Shown: in pieces, positions 1 to 7,511 of the stretch
How the letters are laid out: every line of letters begins with the position of its first letter
Position numbering within the stretch: the first letter of the stretch is position 1
Assembly (NCBI GenBank): GCA_964384675.1
Contig: CAYLNK010000231.1
Span: 1-11,006 of the forward strand
DNA from: CAYLNK01 sp964384675
Lineage (GTDB): Bacteria; Acidobacteriota; Thermoanaerobaculia; UBA5066
Reading direction: 5' to 3'
Length of the DNA: 11,006 bases
The notes under the pieces: model-generated
What the model was told of the DNA's origin: nothing
What the model saw: only the letters and a program-made list of their open reading frames with translations
Databases searched by the model: none
Position numbers and translations under genes: made by a program

Positions 1-399
1 CTCCTCGCCGTCGAGTGGCCGCTCCGCGTGGCGAGCCACGGGACCGCCCGCTTCGAGTACGGCGCCGCCACCCTCCACGAGCCGGCGCGCGCCGTCACCG
101 GACTGTGGGACGCGGCGGTGCGGCTGTCGTCCACCGCCGCCGAGTCGCCCGAGACGCTCCCGCTCCTCGCCGCCGCGATCGCCCTCCTCGCCTGGCCGGA
201 CCGTGTCGGGCGCGCCTTCCGCGCCGCCGTGGCGCTCCCGTTCGCCACGTGGCTCGGAGCCGTGGTCTTCGTCTATGCCGTCACGCCGGAGGGGCGCGCC
301 TGGCAGATCGCCATGAGCGCCATCCGGATCCTCACCGTCTGGAGCCCGCTCGCCCTGATCGCCCTCGCGCGCCTCGGGCGCCCGGAGCCCGCACCGTGA
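1..399 (+). CDS. C-terminal part of a multi-spanning membrane protein, possibly a GT39-type glycosyltransferase (5' end outside window)
   Basis: The reading frame is open from base 1 to a TGA at 397-399, so the gene begins upstream of the window; the first in-window GTG at 28 is probably internal. The visible part is about 132 residues. It has two clearly hydrophobic stretches around LLAAAIALLAWP and AVALPFATWLGAVVFVYAV, then a final segment, WQIAMSAIRILTVWSPLALI. That W-x4-S-x2-R-x5-P pattern near the C-terminus resembles the end of many bacterial GT39/ArnT-like membrane glycosyltransferases. Such enzymes move sugars from polyprenyl-phosphate donors onto envelope acceptors at the periplasmic face. 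The catalytic N-terminal part is not visible, so the family call is inference. The stop overlaps the GTG start of the next gene (GTGA, 396-399), which implies translational coupling with that second membrane protein. Confidence 0.6.
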   Translation, partial: LLAVEWPLRVASHGTARFEYGAATLHEPARAVTGLWDAAVRLSSTAAESPETLPLLAAAIALLAWPDRVGRAFRAAVALPFATWLGAVVFVYAVTPEGRAWQIAMSAIRILTVWSPLALIALARLGRPEPAP

Positions 400-2117
400 C
401 CGGGAAGGTGCGGGAGCGGCTCGCGATCGCGGCCCTCGGGCTCTTCGCGGCGCTCCTCGTGGCCCGCACCTGGATGACGTGGCTCAACCCCCTCCTCGAC
501 TCCAGCCGGGAGCTCGCCGTGCCGGCGCGGGTGGCGGCCGGCGAGCGGCTCTACCGGGACGTCGTGGCGTGGTACGGGCCGGTCCCGATCTGGCTGCACG
601 CCGCCGCCGATCGCGCCCTGGGCGTGAGGCTGACGACGCCGCTGGTGCTCCTCCTCCCGATCGCCGCGCTCCTCTTCGCGTCCCTCTACCTCCTCGTGCG
701 GCGCGCCGCGGGTCCCGGCGCGGCCGCCGTGGCGACCGCCTGGGGAATCGCCCTCTCTCTGGTGGCGCGCAACGGCGGGGCGCTCGTCTTCCCGTACAGC
801 TTCGCGGCCGCCCACGCGCTCGCCTTCGCGACCGCCGGCCTGGCGGCCCTGCTCGTGCCGGACCGCCCCCGCTACGTCCTCGCGGCCGTCCTGTGGGGGA
901 CGGGTCTCGCGTGCAAGCCGGAATACCCGCTCGCCTCGATCGCGGCCGGCGTCCTGGCGCTCGTGCCCGGCGTCCCGCTCCGGCAGGCGGCCCGTCATCC
1001 CGTGCTGCGCGCGGCCGCGGCCGCCGGGCTCCTCGGGGTCCTGCCGTACGCCGTCGCGTTCCGCGGGCTCCCGCTGGCGTCGCTGACCGACGGCCCGCTC
1101 GCGATCTTCGATCCGCCGCCCGAGTGGCGGGGCGTCTACCGCCACGTGGCCGGCACCGACGACGTCGCACTCTCCCTCGCCCGCATCGCCAGCGCGGGCG
1201 CCTACGCAGCCCTGCTGGTCGGCGCGCTCTGGCTCCTGGCCCGGGTCCCCCTCCGCTTCAGGCGGGGGGCCGACACGGCGATGGCGATCCTGGTGGGCGC
1301 GGCGACGGCCGGCTTCGCCGCGACGGAGTTCGGCGAGCGCCTCGACCGGGCGCTCCCACCGCTCCTCACGATCGCGCCCCTTTCGCTCCTCGCGCTCGCC
1401 GCGGCCAGCCTCGCGGCCCGCTGGCGCGGCTCTCCGGCCTCGCCGGCGACGGCGGCCGAGACGGCCCTCGTCGTCTTCGCCGGACTCGGCGCCTTCCGCG
1501 TCCTCCTCTTCTTCACGTACGGCTGGGTCGTGACGCCGTACGCGTCGCTCGCGGCGCCCGCCGTGGCGGCCGCGACCGCGGCGGTCCTCCTGCGCCGGCT
1601 CCCCCGCTCGATCACGCTCCCGTGGCTCCTCCTCTGCCTGGCCGCGCTGGACGTCTCGCGCACGTTCCGGCTGACCGCGCCAGGGGCCTTCGAACGGCTC
1701 GAGACGCCGGCCGGGTCCCTGCGGCTGCCGCGGGCCCAGGCCTTCCAGATCGACGCGACCCTCCGCTTCGTGCGGGACCTCGGGACCCCCGGCGACGGCC
1801 TCGTCGTCTTTCCGGAGGGCGGTTTCTTCAACCTCGCGCTCGGCCTCCCGAACCCCTTGCGGCACGAGCAGCTCCTCCCGGGCCACCTCGACGCGGCGGG
1901 CGAGGCCGCGGCCGTGAGGCGGCTCGAGGAGAGGCCGCCGCGGTTCGTGCTCCGCGCCCGGATCGCGCTGCCGCTCTACGGCAGGAGCCTCTTCGGCGGC
2001 GACTACCACCGTGCGGTGTGGAGGTGGGTCGCGGAGCGCTACCGTCTGGTCTTCACCTCGCCCGCGACCCCGGACGGGACCACGATCGAGGCGTGGGAGC
2101 GGAACCGGGCGCGCTAG
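396..2117 (+). CDS. GT39/RgtABCD-like integral membrane glycosyltransferase
   Basis: A 573-residue protein. I start it at GTG 396, which overlaps the previous stop as GTGA; the frame is open further upstream, but an earlier start would lie inside the preceding gene. Residue ~9-27 is the first membrane helix. It is followed by the loop D35-S-S-R-E39, then A49-G-E-R-L-Y-R-D and Y60-G-P. This arrangement (acidic residues in the first periplasmic loop, then G-x-x-L-Y-x-D ... G-P) is typical of GT-C glycosyltransferases of the GT39/ArnT/RgtABCD group, where the loop acids are catalytic. About ten more hydrophobic segments run from ~80 to ~420. The region ~430-573 is a soluble, probably periplasmic tail with VFPEGGFF (470-477) and FGGDYHRAVWRW (533-544), which resembles the tails of related bacterial proteins. 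The acceptor is unknown; lipid-linked glycan or lipopolysaccharide modification is a reasonable inference. It probably forms an operon with the partial gene before it. Confidence 0.75.
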   Translation: MTGKVRERLAIAALGLFAALLVARTWMTWLNPLLDSSRELAVPARVAAGERLYRDVVAWYGPVPIWLHAAADRALGVRLTTPLVLLLPIAALLFASLYLLVRRAAGPGAAAVATAWGIALSLVARNGGALVFPYSFAAAHALAFATAGLAALLVPDRPRYVLAAVLWGTGLACKPEYPLASIAAGVLALVPGVPLRQAARHPVLRAAAAAGLLGVLPYAVAFRGLPLASLTDGPLAIFDPPPEWRGVYRHVAGTDDVALSLARIASAGAYAALLVGALWLLARVPLRFRRGADTAMAILVGAATAGFAATEFGERLDRALPPLLTIAPLSLLALAAASLAARWRGSPASPATAAETALVVFAGLGAFRVLLFFTYGWVVTPYASLAAPAVAAATAAVLLRRLPRSITLPWLLLCLAALDVSRTFRLTAPGAFERLETPAGSLRLPRAQAFQIDATLRFVRDLGTPGDGLVVFPEGGFFNLALGLPNPLRHEQLLPGHLDAAGEAAAVRRLEERPPRFVLRARIALPLYGRSLFGGDYHRAVWRWVAERYRLVFTSPATPDGTTIEAWERNRAR

Positions 2118-2132
2118 ACTGGCCGGACGAAC

Positions 2133-2140
2133 AAGGGGGA
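2133..2140 (+). promoter_or_regulatory. Ribosome binding site fixing the GTG start of the first binding protein
   Basis: AAGGGGGA lies five bases before GTG 2146 in the 28-base gap after the glycosyltransferase stop. It is a good Shine-Dalgarno match. It selects GTG 2146 over an upstream in-frame ATG at 2011 that lies inside the previous gene. A lipoprotein signal peptide begins exactly at this GTG, which supports the choice. Confidence 0.75.
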
Positions 2141-2145
2141 ATTTC

Positions 2146-3639
2146 GTGAGACGGTCCGCGGCCCTCCCCGCGCTCCTCGTCGCGCTCGTCGGGCTCTCCT
2201 GCCGCGGGCGGGCTCCGAAGGACGAGATCGTGCTCGCGCAGGTCACGTCGGTCGTCTCCCTCGACCCTCACCTCCACGACGAGGAAGCGACCCATTCGAC
2301 CCTCTCGCACTTCTACAGCTCGCTCGTCAACTTCGGGCCGGAGCTCGACATCGTCCCCGAGCTGGCGGTCAGCTGGGACAACCCGTCCGACACCCTGTGG
2401 CGCTTCCATCTCCGGAGCGGCGTCGTGTTCCACGACGGGCGGCCGCTGGAGGCCGCCGACGTGGTCGCGAGCCTCCGCCGGGCGCTCGACATGAAGGAGT
2501 CGCAGGTCCGCTACTACCTCGAGGCCGTGGAGGACGTGAGAGCCGCCGACGCCACCACCGTGGAGATTGCCACCCGGCACCCGTCTGCGGCCCTCCTGAA
2601 CAAGCTCGTGTTCGTCGCCGTCGTCCCGCGGGACACACCGAGGACTCCCATCACCGCGCCCGTCGGAACCGGGCCGTACCGGTTCGTCTCGGGCCGGCCG
2701 GGCGAGAGCGTGAAGGGGGAGCGCTTCGATCGGTTCTGGGGCCCCCGCCCGGCGTTCCGTCAGGTCACGATGCTCCCCCTCCCGGACTCCCGGGCGCGCG
2801 CCGAGGCGGTGCCGAAGGGCCTCGCCGACGTGGTGTCGCGCTTCCCGGAGCCTTTCTGGGACCCGGCCAAGGCGGAACGCGGGATGCGCCTTCTCTCCCG
2901 TGAGGGGATCGGCGTCACCATGCTCGGCTTCTCCCATCGGCCCGGCTCGCCGTTCGCCGACCGGAGGGTCCGGCAGGCGTTCGCGGCCGCGATCGACCGG
3001 AAGGCGCTCATCGCCCGGGGCGGCCAGGGACTCGGGATTCCGGTGGAGGAGCTCGTCGCGCCCGGTGTCTTCGGCTACTCGGGACACACCTCGCCGGGCG
3101 GTCCGCGCGTCGACGAAGCCAAGCGCCTCCTCGCCGAGGCCGGCCATCCGGCCGGGCTGGACGTGCCGCTCCTCCTCCAGGACACGCTCGACACGGTCGG
3201 GGAGGAGCTGACGCGCCAGCTGGCGCCCGCCGGCATCCGGATCCGCGCCACCACGCTGCCCCGCAACGCCTTCTACGACCGCTGGCACCGGGGCGAGGAG
3301 GTCCTGGTGCTCCTCGCCTGGGCCGCCACCACCGGAGACGCCTCGGGCGCGCTCGACGCGCTGGTCCACACCCGCAAGGACGGCTACGGCAGCTTCAACC
3401 TGTTCGGCTACGAGAATCCCGACCTCGATCGGACGATCGAGAGGGCGAACGAGACGCTCAATCCGTACCAGCGCAAGGAGCTCCTCACGGCGGCCCTCGA
3501 CGAGGTGCGCGAGGACGTCGTCTTCCTGCCGCTCATGGCACGGTTCAACCTGTACGCCGTCCGGGACGGGATCGACTGGTCGCCGCGCCGCGACCGCCGT
3601 GTCCGGGCGATGGACGCGAAGCTGGCCGGCGGGAGGTGA
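2146..3639 (+). CDS. ABC-type solute-binding lipoprotein, family 5 (peptide/nickel type)
   Basis: A 497-residue protein starting at GTG 2146. It opens with a short basic N-terminus, a hydrophobic core and a cysteine at 19 (VGLSC), a slightly atypical lipobox, so it is probably a periplasm-facing lipoprotein. Family 5 (SBP_bac_5; DppA/OppA/NikA) signatures appear in order: LDPH at 39-42, WRFHLRSGVVFHDG at 85-98 followed by A-A-D-V-V, GTGPYRF at 174-180, the RVRQAFAAAIDR block at 274-285, and an A-K-R-L-L-A-E-A-G-H segment near 325-334. The length is normal for the family. Members bind oligopeptides, nickel-chelates, sugars or other small ligands; the specificity cannot be read here. No ABC permease or ATPase follows. 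Instead a paralogous binding protein begins eight bases after the stop, then a sensor kinase. That context suggests a sensory role, though it could also serve a transporter encoded elsewhere. Confidence 0.9.
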   Translation: MRRSAALPALLVALVGLSCRGRAPKDEIVLAQVTSVVSLDPHLHDEEATHSTLSHFYSSLVNFGPELDIVPELAVSWDNPSDTLWRFHLRSGVVFHDGRPLEAADVVASLRRALDMKESQVRYYLEAVEDVRAADATTVEIATRHPSAALLNKLVFVAVVPRDTPRTPITAPVGTGPYRFVSGRPGESVKGERFDRFWGPRPAFRQVTMLPLPDSRARAEAVPKGLADVVSRFPEPFWDPAKAERGMRLLSREGIGVTMLGFSHRPGSPFADRRVRQAFAAAIDRKALIARGGQGLGIPVEELVAPGVFGYSGHTSPGGPRVDEAKRLLAEAGHPAGLDVPLLLQDTLDTVGEELTRQLAPAGIRIRATTLPRNAFYDRWHRGEEVLVLLAWAATTGDASGALDALVHTRKDGYGSFNLFGYENPDLDRTIERANETLNPYQRKELLTAALDEVREDVVFLPLMARFNLYAVRDGIDWSPRRDRRVRAMDAKLAGGR

Positions 3640-3643
3640 GGGG
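3631..3643 (+). promoter_or_regulatory. Ribosome binding site of the second binding protein, overlapping the end of the first
   Basis: GGGAGG at 3631-3636 lies inside the last codons of the upstream gene, ten bases before ATG 3647. A second candidate, GAGGGG at 3638-3643, is only three bases from the ATG. Either one places initiation next to the upstream stop, consistent with coupled translation of the two binding proteins. Confidence 0.6.
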
Positions 3644-3646
3644 CCG

Positions 3647-5146
3647 ATGAGACGCCTCCTCCTCGCCGCCGCGCTGCTCGCCGCTCTCGCCGGCGGATGC
3701 CGTGGCCGGAGGGCCGACGTCCTCCACGTCTTCTGGGCGAGCGACGTCGTCACGCTCGACCCGAACGCCCGCCTCGAGGTCACCACGGACACCTACGCCC
3801 TCAACGTCTTCGAGCCGCTCCTCCGGCACGAGCGGCTCACGGACTACGTCCCGATCCTCGCGACGCACTGGGACATGAGCGACGGCCGCTCCTGGCGGTT
3901 CCACCTCCGCAAGGGAGTGCGTTTCCACGACGGCAGCCCTCTCTCGGCCGAGGACGTGGTCTTCACGCTCGAGCGGGCCCGGACCAGCCACGACTCCGAG
4001 CTCTACCCGTTCCTCACCGGGATCACGACCGTGCGGGCGCTCGACGCCGACACCGTGGAGATCGTCTCCGACCGCCCCGCGGCCCTGCTCTCGGTCCTGT
4101 CGTTCGTCTACGTCCTGCCGAAGAAGACGCTGACCGCCAGGGGCGACCGCGTCTTCTTCGAGCGCCCGGTCGGCACCGGGCCGTACCGCTTCACGTCGTG
4201 GAAGACGAAGGTGGCCCTCGAGCTGGCGCGCCACGACGGATACTGGGGGGAGCGCCCGGCGTTCTCACGGGCGGTCTTCCACGTGGTCGGCGCGCAGGAC
4301 CCGGTCCTCGCGCTGGCCGAGAAGAGCCCTCCCGCCATCGTGATCCAGCCGTCGCGCCTGGAGTTCGCCACCCGCGACGAGCACCCGCGGCTCCGCTTCC
4401 TCTCGCGCCCGGGCATGTCGGTCAACTACCTCGTCGCGAACACGCGTCCCGACGGGCCCAGTCCGATGCGCGACGTGCGCGTTCGGCGCGCCGTCCGGGC
4501 GGCCATCGATTACGCGCGCCTCCTGGAGAAGGCGACCGGGAACCAGGCGTTCGCCGCCACGCAGTTCGTCACACCGGACGTCATCGGCTACAACCCGACG
4601 CTCACCGTTCCACCCCACCGGCCCGGAGAGGCGCGCCGGCTGCTGGCCGAGGCCGGCTACCCGGACGGCGTCGACCTGGTCATGAACGTCGACCGGGAAA
4701 GCACGACCACGCTGAACGACGAGCTCGTCGCCCAGCTCGCCGGGGAGGGGATCCGGCTGAAGGTGGTGCCCCTCCCGCCCGAGGAGCTCGCCCGGCGCGA
4801 CCACCTCTGCGACGGCGACCTCCACCGCTCGGGCTGGACCTCGTCGACCGGCGACGCGAGCGAGCTCCTCGAGGCGAACTTCTTCGGGCGGGGCGCGGTG
4901 CGCGAGCGCACGGAAGGCTGCACCTACTACACGCCGGAGCTGGACGACCTGATCGACGCGGCCGCGCGCTCCCTGGAGCCCGAGGTCCGCCGGGACCTCC
5001 TCCAGCAGGCGATGAAGCGCCTGGTGGACGACCTCCCGTGGATCCCTCTCCTGATCGCCTACGACCGTTACGCGATCAGCCCGGACCTCGTCTTCGAGCC
5101 CCGCGCGGACGGAGAAGTGCGACTCTCGGACGTGAAGCTGAAATAA
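3647..5146 (+). CDS. ABC-type solute-binding lipoprotein, family 5, diverged paralogue
   Basis: A 499-residue protein starting at ATG 3647, eight bases after the previous stop. The signal peptide ends in LAGGC with Cys18, a convincing lipobox. Family 5 blocks are all present: LDPN at 37-40, WRFHLRKGVRFHDG at 83-96 then A-E-D-V-V, GTGPYRF at 176-182, VRVRRAVRAAIDYAR at 277-291, and ARRLLAEAGYPDG at 329-341. It is clearly related to the upstream protein: both carry WRFHLR-x-GV-x-FHDG, PVGTGPYRF and a T-G-D-A-S element (401-405 here). The rest is well diverged, so the pair is an old tandem duplication or two separately recruited members. This copy has two further cysteines, C388 and C425, in the C-terminal part; they are absent from the neighbour and could form a disulfide in the periplasm. 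The ligand is unknown. The kinase gene starts 17 bases after this stop, and no permease gene is visible. Confidence 0.9.
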   Translation: MRRLLLAAALLAALAGGCRGRRADVLHVFWASDVVTLDPNARLEVTTDTYALNVFEPLLRHERLTDYVPILATHWDMSDGRSWRFHLRKGVRFHDGSPLSAEDVVFTLERARTSHDSELYPFLTGITTVRALDADTVEIVSDRPAALLSVLSFVYVLPKKTLTARGDRVFFERPVGTGPYRFTSWKTKVALELARHDGYWGERPAFSRAVFHVVGAQDPVLALAEKSPPAIVIQPSRLEFATRDEHPRLRFLSRPGMSVNYLVANTRPDGPSPMRDVRVRRAVRAAIDYARLLEKATGNQAFAATQFVTPDVIGYNPTLTVPPHRPGEARRLLAEAGYPDGVDLVMNVDRESTTTLNDELVAQLAGEGIRLKVVPLPPEELARRDHLCDGDLHRSGWTSSTGDASELLEANFFGRGAVRERTEGCTYYTPELDDLIDAAARSLEPEVRRDLLQQAMKRLVDDLPWIPLLIAYDRYAISPDLVFEPRADGEVRLSDVKLK

Positions 5147-5162
5147 TCCGCCGAAAAGCCGC

Positions 5163-7466
5163 ATGAGACGCTCGCTCCGTGCCCGGTTCGCCTTGATCCT
5201 GTCGACGCTGATGGGCGCCCTGCTCCTGCTCGTGGCCGGGGCGCTCGTCGGCTTCCGGGTCGCGGACCAGCGGGACATGCTCGAGGGGCACGCCGACGCG
5301 TTCGCCCTGACGACCAACGCGCGCCTCTGCGACGCCTGGAGGCTCTACTACAAGTCCGGCTCCTACAAGTTCCGGGAGATCGTCCGCACCGTCACCAAGA
5401 TGAACGAGGACCTCCATCGGGTCTTCATCCTCTCGGTCTCGGGCGAGGTCCTGTACGACTCGTTCGAGAGCGCCGACCTCACCCTGGTGCAGGACCGGCC
5501 GCGGCGGCGGCTCGCCGACGCCGACCTCGCCGCCAAGGCCGCCAAGCCGGAGAAGTGGGTCGAGGAGCGGAACCTCGAGGGCGTCGGCAAGGCGCTCCTG
5601 ATCGGCGCGCCGTACTTCGAGGAGTGGGGCCGCCACCCGTACTCGGTCCTCTACGTCTTCACGTACGACAAGCTCCAGGAGCGGGCCCGGGCCTCGCTCG
5701 GGAAGATCCTCCCGGTCATGCTGATCGCGCTCGGCGCCGTGCTCGCGGTCTCGCTCTGGCTGGCCGGCCGGGTCGCCCAGCCGATCATGAAGCTCACCGA
5801 GGGGGTACGCCTCTTCTCGGAAGGCAAGGACCAGGGAAGCCTCGAGATCCGGACCGGAGACGAGATCCAGGAGCTGTCCGAGACGTTCAGCCGGATGTCG
5901 GAACGGATCCGGCAGCAGGTCGAGAAGCTGGAGAAGGCGAATCGCGAGCTCTCCACGCTCGACCGGATGAAGACCGACCTCTTGGCCAACGTCTCCCACG
6001 AGCTGCGCACGCCGCTCGCCGCCATCCGCGGCTACGTCGAGTTCATCCAGGAGGGTCAGCTCGGCCCGATCACCGAGCCTCAGCGGAAGGGCCTCGACGT
6101 CTGCCTGAGGAACGCCGAGCGCCTCACCAAGACGATCAACATGCTCCTCGACTTCTCGCGCATGGAGCTCGGCCGCGTCGCCATCCGGCCCGCCCCGTTC
6201 CAGATCGGGCGGCTCATCGCCCAGGTCGTCTCCGGGATCGAGTCGGACGCGCGAAAGAGGAAGGTCACGCTGGCGATGCGCCTCGAGCCGGAGCTCAAGG
6301 CGGTGGACGGGGACCGAGACCGGATCACCCAGGTCCTCGAGAACCTCGTCACCAACGCCCTGAAGTTCACGCCAGAGGGAGGCACGATCGAGGTGGGAGC
6401 GCACGGCGTCGAGGGGCGGAGCCGGGTGGAGGTGACCGTCTCCGACACCGGGATCGGCATCCCCGAGGAAGAGCGCGCCAAGATCTTCGACAAGTTCTAC
6501 CAGACCGACGCCACCGCCACCCGCAAGTTCGGGGGCATCGGCCTCGGGCTCGCGATCGTCAAGTCGATCCTGGACGCCCACCAGGCCAACATCTCGGTCG
6601 ACGGAAGGGAGGGCGGCGGGACCGTCTTCCGCTTCTCGCTGCCGGCCGTCGAGGCGTCCACGGAGTCGGGCGTCTTCCACGGCCTCGTCCCGCACGCCGA
6701 CGGGACCCAGGAGGTCCTGGCGATCGACGACGACGCCGACTTCCTGTCGATCATCCGCGAGACGCTCTCCAACCAGGGCTTCACGGTGCGCACGGCGACG
6801 ACCGCGCAGGAGGGCCTCACCTCGGCCCGTGAACGTCCCCCGCGCCTGATCCTCCTCGACATCCGCCTGCCGGACCGCGACGGCCTCGACCTCCTCCACG
6901 CGCTGAAGGAGACGCCGGAGACCCGCAACGTGCCGATCCTCGTCATCTCGGTCGTCGACGAGAAGCTCGAGGGGCTGCGCCTCGGCGCCGTCGAGTACCT
7001 CGTCAAGCCGATCGACCGCGCCCGGCTGGTGCAGGCGGCCTCCCGCGCCCTGGGCCGCAGCCCCACGCCGGCGGGCCGATTCGAGCCGGCGCCGAACGTC
7101 CTCATCGTGGAGGACGACGAGGAGGTCCGCTCCCTGCTGGCGCGCGCCCTCCGCGTGAACGGATTCAAGGTCGAGACGGCGGCCACCGGCCAGGAAGCGC
7201 TCGACAAGGCCGCCGAGTCGCGCCCCGAGCTGCTCCTCCTCGACCTCGGCCTCCCCGACATCCCGGGCTTCGAGGTGCTGCGGCGCCTGAAGACCCACGA
7301 GAAGACCTCACACGTCCCCGTCGTGATCCTCTCCGCCCACACCGGGCCGGAGGAGCACAAGCAGGCCGAGACCCTGGGGGTCGAGGCGTTCCTGGCCAAG
7401 CCGGTCGATATGGGCCGGATTCTTGAGAGAATCCGGGGCCTGATCGGTGACGGCATGCCGGGCTAG
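5163..7466 (+). CDS. Membrane hybrid histidine kinase: sensor-HAMP-HisKA-HATPase-REC-REC
   Basis: A 767-residue protein. TM1 is at ~8-31 and TM2 at ~181-203. They enclose a ~145-residue extracytoplasmic region containing V-S-G-E-V-L-Y-D-S (92-100), as in Cache/PAS-like sensor folds. A HAMP domain (~201-255) and a short coiled coil lead to HisKA with the H-box NVSHELRTPLAAI, phospho-acceptor His279. The ATPase domain shows the N-box (N394, N398), G1 DTGIG (428-432), F-box IFDKFYQ (441-447) and G2 GGIGLGL (457-463), so it looks active. Two receiver domains follow. REC1 has D522-D524, phospho-site D566, S596 and K615. REC2 has E650/D651/D652, phospho-site D694, S724 and K746. Both keep all key residues. 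No Hpt domain is seen. The start has only a weak ribosome site, so translation is probably coupled to the binding protein ending 16 bases upstream. It probably senses a periplasmic ligand, possibly through those lipoproteins (inference). Confidence 0.93.
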   Translation: MRRSLRARFALILSTLMGALLLLVAGALVGFRVADQRDMLEGHADAFALTTNARLCDAWRLYYKSGSYKFREIVRTVTKMNEDLHRVFILSVSGEVLYDSFESADLTLVQDRPRRRLADADLAAKAAKPEKWVEERNLEGVGKALLIGAPYFEEWGRHPYSVLYVFTYDKLQERARASLGKILPVMLIALGAVLAVSLWLAGRVAQPIMKLTEGVRLFSEGKDQGSLEIRTGDEIQELSETFSRMSERIRQQVEKLEKANRELSTLDRMKTDLLANVSHELRTPLAAIRGYVEFIQEGQLGPITEPQRKGLDVCLRNAERLTKTINMLLDFSRMELGRVAIRPAPFQIGRLIAQVVSGIESDARKRKVTLAMRLEPELKAVDGDRDRITQVLENLVTNALKFTPEGGTIEVGAHGVEGRSRVEVTVSDTGIGIPEEERAKIFDKFYQTDATATRKFGGIGLGLAIVKSILDAHQANISVDGREGGGTVFRFSLPAVEASTESGVFHGLVPHADGTQEVLAIDDDADFLSIIRETLSNQGFTVRTATTAQEGLTSARERPPRLILLDIRLPDRDGLDLLHALKETPETRNVPILVISVVDEKLEGLRLGAVEYLVKPIDRARLVQAASRALGRSPTPAGRFEPAPNVLIVEDDEEVRSLLARALRVNGFKVETAATGQEALDKAAESRPELLLLDLGLPDIPGFEVLRRLKTHEKTSHVPVVILSAHTGPEEHKQAETLGVEAFLAKPVDMGRILERIRGLIGDGMPG

Positions 7467-7472
7467 CCAGCG

Positions 7473-7496
7473 GCCCGCGTCCTTCGCGGCGCGGGC
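7473..7496 (+). other. GC-rich inverted repeat between kinase and response regulator
   Basis: GCCCGCG (7473-7479) and CGCGGGC (7490-7496) form a perfect 7-bp stem with a 10-base loop in the 45-base gap after the kinase stop, the longest gap within the signalling gene set. No T-run follows; the next bases hold the ribosome site of the response regulator. It could be a processing or attenuation element that gives the downstream genes different expression, or chance in GC-rich DNA. Confidence 0.4.
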
Positions 7497-7499
7497 TCC

Positions 7500-7506
7500 G
7501 AAAGGA
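7500..7506 (+). promoter_or_regulatory. Ribosome binding site of the receiver-only response regulator
   Basis: GAAAGGA lies five bases before ATG 7512. It is a clearer site than those of the kinase and EAL genes, which suggests that this receiver initiates independently and may be made in higher amounts. That is usual for CheY-like proteins relative to their kinases. Confidence 0.6.
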
Positions 7507-7511
7507 CACAG

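Noticed and set aside
15..395. N-terminal extension of the glycosyltransferase upstream of GTG 396
   Set aside because: The extension is Arg/Pro-rich and overlaps the preceding membrane protein's coding frame. GTG 396 in a GTGA overlap is followed directly by a membrane helix.
2011..2145. Upstream ATG for the first binding protein
   Set aside because: It lies inside the glycosyltransferase gene. A lipoprotein signal peptide and a good ribosome site mark GTG 2146 instead.
273..2246. Long minus-strand open frame opposite the glycosyltransferase
   Set aside because: The translation is dominated by Arg, Gly, Glu and Ala with no domain or signal. It lies opposite a clear membrane protein and is the usual antisense artefact of GC-rich codon use.
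2146..5146. Complete ABC importer operon
   Set aside because: No DppB/DppC-like permease or Walker-motif ATPase is encoded in the window; only binding proteins are present.
5076..7298. 740-codon minus-strand open frame opposite the histidine kinase
   Set aside because: It is opposite a protein with all kinase and receiver motifs intact. Its composition is low-complexity (Arg/Glu/Asp/Val/Leu) and no motif is recognisable.
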